A DNA stretch of 64,000 nt, taken from assembly GCA_050084515.1 (NCBI GenBank), contig CM114272.1:20522001-20586000 (forward strand), written 5' to 3'. The stretch is from Blasia pusilla. Its lineage: Eukaryota > Marchantiophyta > Marchantiopsida > Blasiales. Positions 13,201 through 26,415 of the stretch are shown here, piece by piece. The translations under genes and the position numbers were made by a program. A model generated the notes under the pieces. It was given only the letters and a program-made list of their open reading frames with translations, had not been told where the DNA came from and did not search any database. Position 1 is the stretch's first letter, and every line of letters starts with the position of its first letter.

Positions 13201-13930
13201 GTATTTCATGCAAAATGAAGAGCAATGTCAATACATGAAACCTGACTTTTTTAAAACATTTTAGTGTTTATAAGCCTTTTTACATCAGTTTAAACATGCG
13301 TACTTTATTCACCAGCTGGAAATTGGGTTTTAAAAATACAATATCGGAGATATCACATAAGATCAAACAATGTTGAAAACATTAACAGTGAAAGGATGTA
13401 AAGAATGACGAATGCATTATTTACAGGGTGGCTAGGGTTCATGAACTACGTAAATGCGGTGTGCACACTTTCCATCTACCAGCCATCAACGGCATCTATG
13501 CGGACGGATTGCGGCAGTCTGACCATGGTTAGGACGCTGGATGCCTCCTCGGTTGAGCTCTTCCGCCTGTGGAGACGTAGTACGGACCAGCCCAGCGCCA
13601 TTCAAATCGTCAGCCAATGGGAGAGCGACTGGATACTTGTGAGACGCCGTCGACCTCATCCCATCTATCACCGCAATTTCAGTGGGTGTACAGCAACAGA
13701 AGTCATCCATCTGTCCCCCCACCTTGGGCCTGTGGGGTCCACGGATTGAATCTTAGTTCAAATAATTTTGTAGTACTATACCTATTATTCTCATACAATG
13801 GCAAATTGGCAATCATTGATTTATTCGGAAGGAAACTAACGAGTTATTCAGGAAAACCTATAAGAGTCTCAACTTGTGTGTATAAATTGGGAAGAGAAAG
13901 AAAATGTCCTTTCATTTTCTTTTTTTCTTA
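10299..13930. other. Expansin 3' flank and intergenic DNA without a supportable gene
   Basis: The 3' untranslated region starts here; no poly(A) site can be fixed with confidence. ORFs up to 148 codons (for example 11436-11882, minus) show no family signature. A perfect 11-bp inverted repeat (TTCTAATTTCT / AGAAATTAGAA, loop of ten) lies at 12630-12661. It sits among short repeated phrases (acgcagttta, and cacgtggtt at about 12614 and 12747). After 12790 the DNA becomes AT-rich, with a less AT-rich island at 13400-13740. Confidence 0.5.
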
Positions 13931-16922
13931 ATAATTGCACGCACTACCATGCACACACTAAGGAAGAGGTCTCCTTCTCCTATGTTAGTTAGATGGAACT
14001 AAATTATTAGAGAGGACAAGTGTCACAACATGAGATCATTAGAAATAATAGATATCAAAGAAGATGTTTGTTGTTGACGATTGCCCTGTCGCTAACAATA
14101 ATACACTAGAGTTTTATTCGCACGCAATCTTCAAATTTTCAAAATCCTCCAATCCTCCTTTCTCTACATCGTTTAATTTTATGGTCTCCTCATTATGCAA
14201 ATCCCTCTCTTAAAATTACACATGTCAACACGATAAGAACTCTTATAGGACAAGTGTCAACCCTTCATGTTTCCTCTAACTCCATCATCTTTTAATTACA
14301 TAGATAAATCTCATCTTTAGAATTTTTACAATAATTTACATGTGTCCATAGACAAGAATTCGTACGAAATTCAATATGTGATATTGTTTGCATATTGAAA
14401 AATTTGATAAGCATTATATTTTGGTCTATTTTTTGGATGAAATATAGTAGGTGAAGAAGTTGGTGCATGCAAGAAAATTAATCATGATCTATTTTATTTT
14501 GAATTATTCCTAGTCAATATTTTATTTTATATTCTTCACACGTAATGATTTTTTCCATAAGTTTTCCAATTTTTCAGTCTTCATTAGAGATTAAATTTGA
14601 GTTTTAAATATTGAAATTTTAATTTTTATTTTTCAAATCTTATATATTAGTAAGAGAATAACCTTTCTTCATATGAGATAAATTGAATGGATGATATGTA
14701 CCTTTCGAGCACGTATAAAAGAATTAATATGAAAGGGTTAGCATGTATCTTTATCATGAATTGTAATTTTTTTATGAGTTGTTTTATAATGCAGAATTTT
14801 TTAACACATCATTAAACTATGAGGATTCTTGTATCACATGGATAATTAAGTAATAGGAAATTTCTATTCACAATTATAATCCGTACATGTAGATTTTCAT
14901 AATAGGCCTTGTTAGACTAATAGGGAGCTAACTTGTGTTATGATGAAAGAAGAAATGAAATCGAGACAATCATGTACGAAAGCATGGATAGTTAAAGGAG
15001 ACATGAATGTATGACTCAAGATAGACAAAGGGTTAAAAGTGTTAAAAAGAAAAGAAAAAAGGAGAGGGAGTTAAAAAGCTACAAGTCCGAGTGATTCTCA
15101 AGAGCAGTATACAAAGTGTGCATGGAAATCAATTTTGATGGACTAACATGAATTGGAAAGATCCAACGAAGAATCATTGGAAGAGATTTGTAAAAGGAAC
15201 ACTAGAACCACTGCTTATCAATGGTCTAGAAGGATCTTAATATTAGTTTAGTTAGAACAATAATATTTTGAATGACAAGTCAAAAAGTGATATGTAGGTT
15301 TAAGCAATTTGTGTGTACATATACTGGTTTAAGATGACGTGATAAGCATTTTTTTATATTCTAGGGCAAGCACTCATAGTCTTAAGAAGGGTTGAAATCA
15401 TGAAATGTGATGATTTAGTCACCAACCTAAATACTTTAAAAAAATTGAATGCTACTTTTTATCTTTCCTTATTTGATTAGCAACTCCACCGTGGTGAAGA
15501 ATACACACCAATTTATAAAAATTTATGGTCTCTGCATATAATCCTAGCTCACCCTCCACACAAGGGAATCCACACATCACATAAGCTCTTAGCCCTAATG
15601 TTTGTATGGATCTAGTGTAACATAAAGATGAGGCACAAATGAGCCTAAATAAGAGTATACCCCCTTGAGCACCCCCATGGATGACATGTGCACATATCAC
15701 CTCCTCCTAGCAAGTCAATACTCATATGAAGTACACTATGCACTTACTCCTTACCAACCCTCCATATGGTCTTCTCCCAAGGCATTTGAAGGAGAAGGCA
15801 TGAACTCTCACAAGAGCATACTACCTCTCATGCCAACTAACCTTGAGTCTCATAGGCCCAAGTGGCACCATTCAAAGACTAAGTGCATTCTAACATGCCA
15901 CTAGTTCCACCAAAAGAAGACCAACCTCTCTAAAGTTGCCAATTCATATAAAGGGAAGGGTGACCTACACAACTAGGTAACCAACTAAGAGAAGGTTATA
16001 TATGACCACAAAAAATAGGGAAGTATAAGATCCATCTAAGACCTCGATACTATCTCGTCCTATCTCCCTTCTACCATGACATTTACGTCAAAGCGCTTTG
16101 GGTTCTTGGTATCCCAATTGGCTTCATAGACTTTGCATTTAAGTTATTGGATGAGAATTTTTTGAAAGACATAGAATGGCTTTATAATTACCTCATTTAA
16201 CAGATCCCCAAGTGCCTAATGGAATTCTCTTCCAATATTTTTTATGAAGTCCATCATACCTTCTTTCCACTTATCCTCCAAATTCAAATTCTTACATCGG
16301 TTGGTCTCTTTTGACACTTCTATCATGACAACTTTCTATCATTATTTTGGTCCAATATATTTGAGGGAGGTGATGATGTCTTGACTTCATAACTAGCTAT
16401 GTTGGCTTTTTCTTTTGGAGCTGTCAGACCTTCCTCCAATAACAAATTTCACCGTCACCTTTTTTGGGGAACAAGGATCTGGTTGCTCCGATTATGAATA
16501 CGAGGTTTTTCCAAGGAGATGTACCTATCTTGAGGTACTATATATTCTTGATACGGCCCATCTAGAGGAGGGGGGTCTATTATTCCAACAAAAGATAATA
16601 TCTATTTGGGCTATTTTTCCACTTGCAACACCATAAATTCTAACTCTTGAATCAATGGATTATAAATAGGCTTGATTAACTACAAGAGGTTATTTAAGAG
16701 AATTTGCACCAAATCAATTTTTGGGCACTCTCTCAGAAGCATCCTCTCATCTTCACTCATCTAATACTCATCGAGCTCATCTTTGTCCATACAAGAGAAG
16801 TAGCATGGTTTTTTGCAAATCCTCTTATTCTTCAACTTTTTCTTCCACAAAGTATATTCTTAATTGCACTACGACATTGCCTTGGAATTTCTTATCCTTT
16901 TCTTCTAAGTGTGTTAAATTTT
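13931..16922. other. AT-rich intergenic DNA
   Basis: No gene can be supported. Two phrases near 14018 and 14252 (aggacaagtgtcaa or close) recall the core of the short Helitron-like elements at 23543, 50452 and 51019, but clear element ends were not found here. ORFs at 15452-15904 and 16415-16636 lack any recognisable domain. Confidence 0.45.
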
Positions 16923-17470
16923 GTGTGTGGGGACCTCAATGATGTCAAGTCCATTTCCGCATACTTATGTCCATCCCTACGATGTACATGTCTGTGCAGG
17001 CTTGGGTTCTCGTGGCCTACACCCAAGCCCACCCTCGACGTAGATCCAAGCTTAACCAGCCCGCACCTAGTCCAACAACCTATCTCTCATTCCTGCCACC
17101 CATTTTATAGCCCATATTGAGCCCATGCCTTGCTCGTAGAGGCCCCGGGCGCATGGAGCCTGTGCATGGCCTACACCGAGCCTGCTTGGCCCACATCCAT
17201 TTGTAGTAGACCCACATAGGGCCAGCACTCGCCCGTAGGGCCTGCATTGGGTAGACTTGGTCGGGCCACGGGTAGGCCTAATGCGGGCTAAGTAAGAGCT
17301 CGTAGCCGGCACATCTGTTCAATCCCTTCTTGCCTTCAATATGAGCCCGCAGCCGTTGCCCAAGCCCAAGCCCAAGCCCACGCGGGCGCATAGGGTACCA
17401 CAAAAAGTTGGAGGAGGGATCCTTTGGGTATATCTGTCCCACGGACTAACAAGTCCGTTTCTGTTTAACC
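16923..17470. mobile_element. Degraded Mutator-like non-autonomous element, GC-rich cargo
   Basis: The right end tccgtttctgtttaacc is nearly identical to the right end of the element at 60831-61216. The inner part is a GC-rich stretch of degenerate gcccaagccca / agcccgcac phrases that stands out from the AT-rich surroundings. Possible 9-bp target duplications are ttaaatttt (16914-16922) and ttgaaattt (17471-17479), matching at 7 of 9 positions. The left terminus is poorly preserved (ggggacctcaatgatgtcaag), so the left boundary is approximate. No transposase is encoded. Confidence 0.5.
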
Positions 17471-19264
17471 TTGAAATTTGATACAAATGATATCTACATT
17501 CTTTGATATGCATATCAAAGATGTTAGGAATTTAGAGACGTAAAACACTCTATGGATATCATCTCTCCATTTTCAAATTTTCAAATTAGTCAATTCAGAG
17601 CCCTTTTTTCCAAATTAATCAATATAAGATTGTGTATTTAAGGTCTTCATAATTAGTTATGTTCGATTTTCTAAATCATGTTTTAAAAAATAATAAATAT
17701 TTTTTAATGATATTAAATAATAATATATTATATATATTTATTGTTGAAAATAAATATATAATAATTATATTTAATTATATATTGAAAATTTCCTGTTATA
17801 TTCAATGTAAAAAATTAAACTCCATAAATTTGATCTGCATTTTATTTTAATCTCAAAATGAACTTATCATAGATTTTTACTTTATTTTTTTATTAGCAAG
17901 TTCCAATCCTTTTGTCCGAATTTTTTTTTTTGTACTAAATCATTTCTCCAAAACCTCCGGGTGCCTCTTGCGCACATGGTGCATTTCCACCTTATCCTCA
18001 AAGCACCGCAATGAACGGGAGCGCTTGAACGTGGCGTAAATACGGTCCTGAGTTTGCAAATAATATTTCTCCAATACGTTTCCTTATTCTAGTTCTTATA
18101 AAATATGATTCTTTGTCTTTCCTCTAATGGAATATGAATCCTCATTCAATACTTTTATAAAAGTGAGGAGTTAGAGAATGTAAAACTCTCATTAATTTGT
18201 GCAATTTTTTTATTGATGTAGAAATTAAATGTTAATTAAATGTTATTTATTGATTTGAGAATAGATGAGATGCAATGTTTAATAGGAGAAGGAAGAAAGA
18301 AAATGATCCATTTCCAACAAAGAAGGCCTCCATAAGGTTTTGTTTTTTAAGTGGTAAATTTACCATTTGAGAGGGAAGGAGGGAGAGGAAATTTTGAATT
18401 GGGGAAGGGAAGGTTGGAAGGGATAAATTTCATTACTTATTGAAAATTTCACCTCATCGCTTCTCCTATTGAAAATATCTGAAAAAAATCCATATAAAAT
18501 CTCCATTTTGAAAAGAAATAAAAATATTTGATCTCTACCCATCCCCTCTTAAAAATTTACTCCTTGTCTATCCTCCCCTCTCCTATTGAAAAAGAAACAT
18601 GTGACAATATCCATATCAAACCTTCTTTTGCTAAAATCTATTATTCTATCTCTTCCTCTTTCCTATATGAAATTCAAATTTATATCTCTTTCTTCCATTT
18701 GAATCATATTAATAAACAATAAATCAAAATAAATTAATTTTTAATAGAGGTGGGGAGTAGGAGTAGGATATGCTTAGAGAGGAGAAAACAACTACCTTTC
18801 CTATAAATCTCTCCCCATAATCCTCACTATGCCCTTGAAAAGTGAAAGTATGACCCTCTTCATCCCTCTCTAGAAAGAGAACTAGTAGATGACAAGAGTT
18901 TATCTCATCTCTATCCACCACATAGGAATGTAGATAGATAATTGGGGAGGGAAGGGGAGGATTTAAGATAAGGTATAGAGAGAGGATAGGGACAAGCCTT
19001 CTTCGTTCCGTCAAACAATAGAGGTACAACAAAGAAGATAGAGAATGACAATGAATAAGATGGGATATGATGAAAAAAGGGAAACGATATGTCCCTCCAA
19101 GGAGATAGGTGCGTAGTTTTTGTAGGGATGAAGACTAATACCCTCTCATCATAGGGCCAACGAGGATTCCTCTTGTCCAATGCATTCCATGAGCACTGAT
19201 TTAAAGTACTAACTAACTTCTTATAAGCGTTGTTGGATATTTTAGGGGCTTCACATTAAATAAA
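17471..19264. other. AT-rich DNA, no gene
   Basis: About 17640-17870 is almost pure A/T. From 18360 to 19180 there are long purine- or pyrimidine-biased runs with loosely repeated phrases (ctcctattgaaaa at about 18463 and 18579). ORFs there (for example 18724-19032, minus) reflect this biased composition and have no domain. Confidence 0.45.
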
Positions 19265-19543
19265 TCTATATTCTAATTTGAGGAGGGGGGGTATTACTTT
19301 ATTTAGTAGCTCCCTTCCCGAAGAAGTGAAGCCCTCCTTTAAAAGGAAGTCTCTTTTAAAATAGCAAGAACACTTGAAAATAGTGGATGAAATTGATATC
19401 CAAAACTTGGTAAATAAATCCAATGATGATGCTCACTAATATTTTTTTACATCTCAAACTTGGTAAATAACCTCTCCCATAGTATATTTTCCAATTCAGT
19501 AGTAGTCCAAAGTTCATTCGTGCATCGCACGGGCACCCGTTGG
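19265..19543 (+). mobile_element. Short non-autonomous Helitron (279 bp)
   Basis: It starts A|TCTATATTCTAATTTGAGG, close to the TCTATACTATAATGCGAGG start of the large Helitron at 29107. It also keeps the subterminal phrase aagaagtgaagcc. It ends with CGTGCATCGCACGGGCA, the same hairpin as the large Helitron's 3' end, then TTGG|T ten nucleotides later (consensus CTRR|T, with C changed to T). Sharing both ends with the large element suggests it was mobilised by the same Rep-helicase. It has no coding capacity. Confidence 0.75.
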
Positions 19544-22500
19544 TTCATTTAAATGGAGAAGTTATATATATACACGAATAAAAGAGTGTTTGCCCAAAAA
19601 TCCACAAAAAGTATCCCTTTTCTAAGTTTCCTTACATGGAAATATGCACACATCCGACCTAAACTTGCATAAGTCACTTTTGGAGTGTTTTTTAAAATCT
19701 ATTTTAATATGACCAAACTATATGTCATTGATTTGATTTGCATAGGGTTTAAGATGGGTAGAAAAATGAAATTGAATGGAAAAAAACACTTCTTGTAATT
19801 ATAAATTTATCATATGAATGATAATTAATATTAAAATGGATCATAAAAAGTGTATATAAGAATAAATAAATAGATAAATAATCCCAAAAAGTATAATTTG
19901 TATTCTTTGACTCATATTTGCTAGGAAGGGAAATTATATTTTAATGGAAATGGAATAGATACTTTCTAAATTTTATGGAAGGATGAAATCATTGAGGGGA
20001 GTAGAATATCATCTAAATTCTAAGTGAAGAGTGGAATCACGTAGAAGAGCAGAATGTTATTATTTTTTTGAGATTTAAGAAAATAAAATTATGTTTAAAC
20101 TTTGAAATTAAATGTATGATTATTTTTAAAATAATCATGTTAATTCATATTCCATAGTTGGAAAAAAAATGAATTTTAATTTAAAAGGGAAATGATTTAA
20201 CTTATTAAAATTAACTTAGAATGTAATTAGAAGATGTTATTTTGGTAGGAAAAATGGAAATGGGAAGAATAGGAATGGGAGGAATTCGCTCAAGGGACCC
20301 CATAATGAATTAGTGTAACCTCCTCTAAGGCCCCTTGAAAATGCTTTAACCTAGTGGAAATGGTTATGGAAGAGTGAAATTATCTACAAGAGTTGGATAT
20401 TGTTTAAAATGAAATTTTATCACTCTTTTAATATTTACAAAAATGTAGATTGTAATTTATTTTTTAATAAAAAATATTTTGAAATTATTAAAAAATCATT
20501 TTCGGACACAAATTAGCGTGCTAATTAAAAAATAAATTTCGTACTAACTAGTAATAATTAATTCTAATCTCAACTTTCCCCCTCTTTAGGGTTTAGTTAG
20601 CATGAGTGGCCAACTCCTCGCGGGATCTTGCTCGCCTTGGCTTTTCTGAATTTCGGGATTTCAAATGTTGACGCTTCATTATTATTTCGTTGCTGATAAT
20701 GTCGTCTCGTTTGGGACTGTTTTGTTCTGTGGCTTGGAACATAGACGGTCCATAAAATGGGCCCACCAGTTCATAAAGGTCAGCGATGCCTTTAGGGAGG
20801 TGGGTTTATTGTAGGCTTCGCCGATCATGGGTTGGTGCACCGATGGACGAGTCATCATACCCCACGTCGTCTGTTGGCAGACTTTCCGTCCGGGCAACTG
20901 TGAAAGTAACGCCGCGGAGACTGACGGAGTAGCCCGACGAACCTGCCTCGACGTTCTTCCGCGGGAGTTCTTTTCATTTCATTCCGCAGAGGACTCCTTA
21001 CAGTGCGTGTCTCCTCTCATCACATCGGAAGTGTTTCACCGGGGGATTTTCCGTTCGCGTGAAAGAGCAAGGGATCCAGTGATTAATCGAATGGGAGAGA
21101 ACGATTTCACTATGTGAGGAAATTTTCAAGGTTATGAACAAAACTCATGTAGTTTAGAAGGAAACATAAGGTAATGAGACGGAAGAAAGCGTGCATAAAA
21201 GGGGGATGGGGAAGGTAAAGTCGATACTATATTCTACGCTCTATAGTATTCCTGAGATGGGTTCTACCTCGACCATATCCCAAAAGATGATTTGCTAAGA
21301 TTGAAAAGAAGTGAAGTCGGGTTATAGAAAAAATCACCAGCCATACGACATAGAAACATGACACAAGATGATCATTAGCCATGAGACATAAAAACACGGG
21401 GTGAGGTTCCAAGATGAGTTTGGGGAAGTCAAGAAGGATAAGGTCTTCCAAGAGACTCCCCCAAGTCATCTTGTGGATTCACTAATCAAAGGGGGGGATG
21501 CAAGATGCAAATCCAAAACCAAGGACTCAAGGTTGGGGATGGAAAATATGGGGTTACTTAAAAAACCCCAAAAGTATCTATAGGGAGGGATCCCCTGTCT
21601 CCCTACCGAATTAAGTCTTGGAACAAGGGAATAGTTGTATTTTATGTGTGGCCATCTTCCAAGTTTGAGATAAGGAATCAATTAAGACGCACATTGAGGA
21701 ATTAATCGCAGCAGTATAATTTAGGTGATCAACTTGGGGGAATTGGTCAAGGCTTGGGAGGCTTCCTAGGGGAAAAAATCCACCTCATGGCACATAAAAT
21801 CGTTTAGCGCTTGCCCAGTATCCAACTTGCCTATAGAAATGTACGATTGGTTGGGTTTTTGCAATTCAACCTAAGACTTATGCTCACAAGACTCAAAGTC
21901 ACATATCTTTGAGGGTTAGTAAGGAGGAATAGAGGTTGAACTATATAACATAGTATCACAATGACCCACCGAATAGACCATGGGTATTGGGGAATTTTGG
22001 CAGAGGAAATCACCATGGCCAAAGACGACAATAAGCCTTGAAAGAGCATGAAGAAGGATATGGATCTTGATCTTCCGAAGATAGGGGAGGATCGAGGGAT
22101 GGTGGGAATAAGCCAATAAGCCCATATCTCAAACTCATTTGAGGATATTGAGAGATTCAATGAAAGATACGATCAAGATGAGGGATTTAGAGACAAATTT
22201 GGCAAAATATCTTCTCCAAAGACTCTTGGCAACTTATTGGAGAAGAGGGTGGGAGGGAATGTTCAAAGAGGAGTCACGAGGGTCCAAATGCCCTAAGCTT
22301 CATATGATCCAATGCAACATCTTCAAGGCATCGAAGGATTGAACGCAAGCCCAAATACACTATTTAGTTTGGAAGACCATAAAGGCTTATAGGTCAACTT
22401 TGGTTTTGTCACAAAGGTACCGATTAGGAGACATGAGGAAAGAGTTACACATTTATAAGGGTGAGATGTATATCTAGTGCCTATATCAAAATGTGACTAA

Positions 22501-23542
22501 GGTAGAGTACATGTTTGGGACTTAGTAGGTTCCTAAGGCAAGGTGGGAAGTTAAGATCTTCTTGAAGTTGGAGGTATGTGCAGTCATATGATATCAAGGA
22601 TTTTGTAAGGACCACAATTCTACTCAACCAGATTGGAGGGCCTCACCTCCAAGATGAGGCAATGTTTAGCGCCTTGGGATCAAGCAATTCAAGTGAGGAT
22701 CATGCTGACACAAAAGCAGTTGGAAGGCTCACTCGAGAGTCTCATTACTCAATTTCAAGAGAGATTGGCAATGATTGATGATATGTTGGACGCCAATCAA
22801 ATATTCAACTTTGTGGATCCCTCCTTACATTCCGAATAACTGGATTCTCTTATCATTAGAGTGAGTTTGGTTTAACATAAGAGTATTGTGATTTTTTTAT
22901 GAATTTTCAAAGAAATAATAGAATATCTTTTGGTACATGATCATGTGTATGTCCAATTTCCATGGTTCACTATGGTTTTCAATTTGATCAGTTATGTGGA
23001 TGATAACAATGATGTATGTTGTATACCAATGGAAGTACATACAAAAGAGGCAATGTTTAGCAATAGGCAATAATCTAAATATTCCACTATTTTAAAAATA
23101 GTTCTCAATTCTTTCACCCCACATCTACTATTGGATACCTTATCATTGATGTGACATCTTTTTTTCCCTACATGATGGTTGAAAACTCAAATTTTTCAGT
23201 TTATTCAATTCCAAATATTTGACTAAACCTTGGATTAAGATGCATGCTCCCCAATGGGATAAATTGAGTTAGTCTTTGGTGATACTTTTTGTTAACATCT
23301 TGAGAACCATACTTTTGTCTTACGCCACTTGTGATGAAGCACATAGTAAAATTTTCTTATAGAGGCTATCTATCATGACAATTCCTTATAGTATATAGAA
23401 GCTCAAACATCCAATGTTGTCATAATAACTTAGGTGTTCTTATTTGTAGTTATAAAGGTATGTACAGTCATATGGTTCTTACTAGCTAGCTCTAACTAAA
23501 CCAACCAAGTGATGCACTTGTATTGATCATCACATATTACTA
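19544..23542. other. AT-rich DNA with repeat relics, no supportable gene
   Basis: About 19920-20560 resembles 52010-52345. Shared phrases include attttatggaagg, ggggagt, gaagagtggaat and ttaaactttgaaat. The stretch ends in a Helitron-like 3' motif: the inverted repeat aattagcgtgctaatt, then CTAG|T at 20548-20552. A GC-richer island at 20590-21120 has an ORF of 96 codons without a recognisable domain. From 21230 to 22840 several 60-110-codon ORFs occur on both strands, probably decayed transposon sequence, but no family could be named. Confidence 0.4.
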
Positions 23543-23721
23543 CTATGTTGCGGGTGCTATGCATGGGTGACGGAAAGATTTCCTCACACGTCTTTTACCC
23601 TCTTAACTCTATCAATTAAATTGACATGAGTCAATAATAGAAGAGCTTTGAAAGGACAAGTGTCAAGAGAGAAAGTGGGCTTCTCTACTTCTCTTACCCC
23701 ATTCTCTGTTGAAAGTGTAGA
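23543..23721 (-). mobile_element. Short Helitron-like element, minus strand
   Basis: Read on the minus strand it starts A|TCTACACTTTCAACAG and continues with an AGAGAATGGGGTAAGAG block. It carries the core ACTTGTCCTTTCAAA, then gives CATGCATAGCACC and ends CATAG|T. The opening, the core and the A/T insertion context match the elements at 50452 and 51019. The CTRR end has decayed to ATAG and the hairpin is imperfect, so both ends are probable rather than certain. Confidence 0.5.
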
Positions 23722-24890
23722 TTTAATGACAAGTTAATTATTTTTTAGAGCAATTAGAATTATAATGAAAAGGTTTTTGGAAATTTAATTTTATAGAAAT
23801 GATTGATCATGTTAGAAAATAATATTCTTCAATACAATATGATATTTAGCCTTCAAGTTCTCTCATTCTTTGTATATTTAGAAATCTTTCAATAACCATA
23901 ACCTACCCCAATTGATTTTGAGGGGCAGCCATTACTGAAATGGTATTTGGTGCCAAGATTGTTGCCAATGGCAATGTACTCTCCATTTACCATTTTACTC
24001 TAAAGTTGGTTATCCCTTGGGAATTTTTCCATACACATGTACCACACAATTTTTCCACATGCATCATTCTTAGTTATGGTAGACATTTAAAAAAAAAAAT
24101 GTTATTCATGCTTTCTCCTTGTTTCCATGGAGTTGTTTAAGCAAATTGATGGTTTAATGAAAGAATTCTTGAATACGGGATGATTAAGCCTTTAATATGT
24201 TTAGACATCACGGTGTTCCCGTACCAAGAGAAACTATTGGTACTCTTGGGCTTTCCTTACATTTCCTTCATCCCAAAATCCTTCCTTCTTTTTATAAATA
24301 TTCTTTTAATTTTTCACGAGTGATTCATTTAACTTTTTTTCTTACCTATTCTCTCAATTCCATGAATATCCATGGTTTATGTTATAAAAATGGTTTATTT
24401 CAAGATGAAGGATGTTTTATGATTGTCATTTCTTTTTCAATTATGCGGATTCTTTTTCTAATTTCCATTTTCAAACTTTCAGTTTATTTTCCCTTTGTTA
24501 AATTATTTTCTTTGGAAAATATCATTTCTCATTCTCGAAGAAAATATTTTTCCTATAAATTTTGTGTTATGAAATGTTTTGTTCCACCACAAGAATTATT
24601 TTCATATATTTCATGAGAAAATAAAAAAATTTATCAAAAGAGATTCTTCATCCATAATTTACATGTGTGCATAATGCACAAAATAAAATCTACAATCCAT
24701 AAAAATTGATTTAGTTAAAAACTTATTAAATTATTAAAATTGATGAACATAAATACAAAATATAAGAAGAAATGTATGCGACCTCGAGTCAAGGGACGAT
24801 GAGAATCGCAACGATATACGTAGAGATCAAATACTCGTCAAGTTGGAGGATTTTGAACCACATGTATATTTTATCTCTACAATATCTATA
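23722..24890. other. AT-rich DNA, no gene
   Basis: A 139-codon plus-strand ORF (24197-24616) is Phe/Leu-rich because of T-rich composition. It has no recognisable domain and no conserved start context. Nothing else was seen. Confidence 0.45.
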
Positions 24891-24990
24891 TCTATACTAT
24901 AATGCGAGGAGGGGGTTACCTCTTTTGGAAAAATAAATGGTTATTTTTTTCCCAAAGAAGTGAAGCCTTCCATAAGCAATCGTCTTGAAA
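24891..24990 (+). mobile_element. Helitron 5' terminus (plus orientation)
   Basis: A|TCTATACTATAATGCGAGG is followed by ttacctcttttgg, cccaaagaagtgaagcc and cataagcaatcg. This is almost identical to the 5' end at 29107 for about 95 bp. After that the sequence diverges (tcttgaaatggcag). No 3' end belonging clearly to this terminus was found. It may be a truncated copy, or the true start of a larger element ending at 37788. Confidence 0.75.
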
Positions 24991-25536
24991 TGGCAGTTTT
25001 GAAGAAAAAGTTTAAAAAAAAAAAAAACCAAATCTATGGGAAAGTTCGGAGGGGATGTTATTTCATGAAAGAGTTAAAATTTTTAGTCGACCTTCTATTT
25101 GTTTAGAAAATCTTATATTTGGTGGGGTCCTATTTCACGAAGATTTTATTTGATCACACCCTTTCGAACTAACGAGCCGTAATATGACACCTGGTAGCTC
25201 ACTAGAGGAGTAGAGAAATTTAGAATAGCTTCTCTAAACTATGCGCTCTCTCTAAGTAGGAGCAGTCATCACACTATCCCACACAGAGGACCTGAACGTG
25301 ACACAGGAGGTGGTGAAAAGGCAAAGTGGTGATTCGCGGCAAAGGGGCGGAGGGAATTTCAAAGTTTTTGTCAAGTACTTCGAGTCGAGGTACAGCTCCG
25401 CTCTCTCATTCTCTGGACTCTCAGATATTATCTCCTGTTTCTCTCTCTTTCTGTATGCGGGCATTCATAGTCGGCGAAACCCATACTCAAGAGTTCCACT
25501 GGAATTCTGGTCGACCTGAATTTTTCTTTCGATCGC

Positions 25537-25926
25537 TCTGTTTGGTCTTCGATCATTTGTCGTCTTTTCTTCTCCAATCGAATCACATTGAACACCATAG
25601 TTCCAACCGCTCTTCCGAGGAACAATTCCTTTGTAATTTGTGAGCGGCGTTTTTGGCCAGCTACGCTGATAGATTCCCGACCAGAGACAATCTCTTCGAT
25701 CGTAGATCGACCGAGCGTTCAGAGGCGGATGGTGTCAGGTTTTAGTGGAAAGGAAAACTTTGCGCATGGCAGATTCGTATCAAGAACTAGGATATCTAGG
25801 GGAATTCTGATTTAGTCTATCTTCTCCACTTTGGGGTGTGCGATGACCGTTCGTTTTATCTGAAAATGTGATTCAGAGCCTATGGGTCGAGAGATTCCTG
25901 CTCAATCCCACGAATGGAAGCTCAGG
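25537..25926 (+). repeat. Direct duplication, copy 1 (~390 bp)
   Basis: It matches 26027-26415 with only scattered one- to few-base differences. Shared phrases include cacattgaacaccatag, gaccagagacaatctc and gatatctaggggaattct. The period is about 490 bp. No reading frame is preserved between the copies because of single-base indels, which argues against protein coding. Confidence 0.9.
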
Positions 25927-26026
25927 TGACCCATCGCGTGTCCTGAAACACACCAAATTCGCACCACACTTCAAATTCTTAGTGGAATTTGAAGAGATGG
26001 CTACTGAGTTGCTATTGGAAATCACT

Positions 26027-26415
26027 CCTGTTTGGTCTTCGATCGCTGTCAGTCTTTTTCTTCTCCAATCGAATCACATTGAACACCATAGTTCCAACCG
26101 CTTTTCCGTAGGAACAATTCCTTTGTAATTTGTGAGCAGCGTTTTTGCCAGGCTACGCCTGATCGATTCCCGACCAGAGACAATCTCTTCGATCGTAGAT
26201 CGACCGAGCGCTCGAAGCGGATGGTGTCGGTTTTAGTGGAAAGGAAAACTTTGCGCATGGCGATTCGTATCAAGAACTAGGATATCTAGGGGAATTCTCA
26301 TTCATCTATCTCTCGAACGCTTTGGGGTGTGCGATGACCGTTCGTTTTATCTGAAAATGTGATTGAGCCTATGGGTCGAGAGATTCTGCTCAATCCCACG
26401 AATGGAAGCTCAGGC
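26027..26415 (+). repeat. Direct duplication, copy 2 (~390 bp)
   Basis: This is the second copy of 25537-25926. Indels (for example gcggcgtttttggcc versus gcagcgtttttgcc) break any common frame. About 100 bp of unrelated sequence separates the copies. Confidence 0.9.

Noticed and set aside
16704-17120. 138-codon plus-strand ORF
   Set aside because: It runs across the presumed left boundary of a Mutator-like insertion and has no recognisable domain.
24197-24616. 139-codon Phe/Leu-rich ORF
   Set aside because: It is explained by T-rich composition; no domain or conserved motif.
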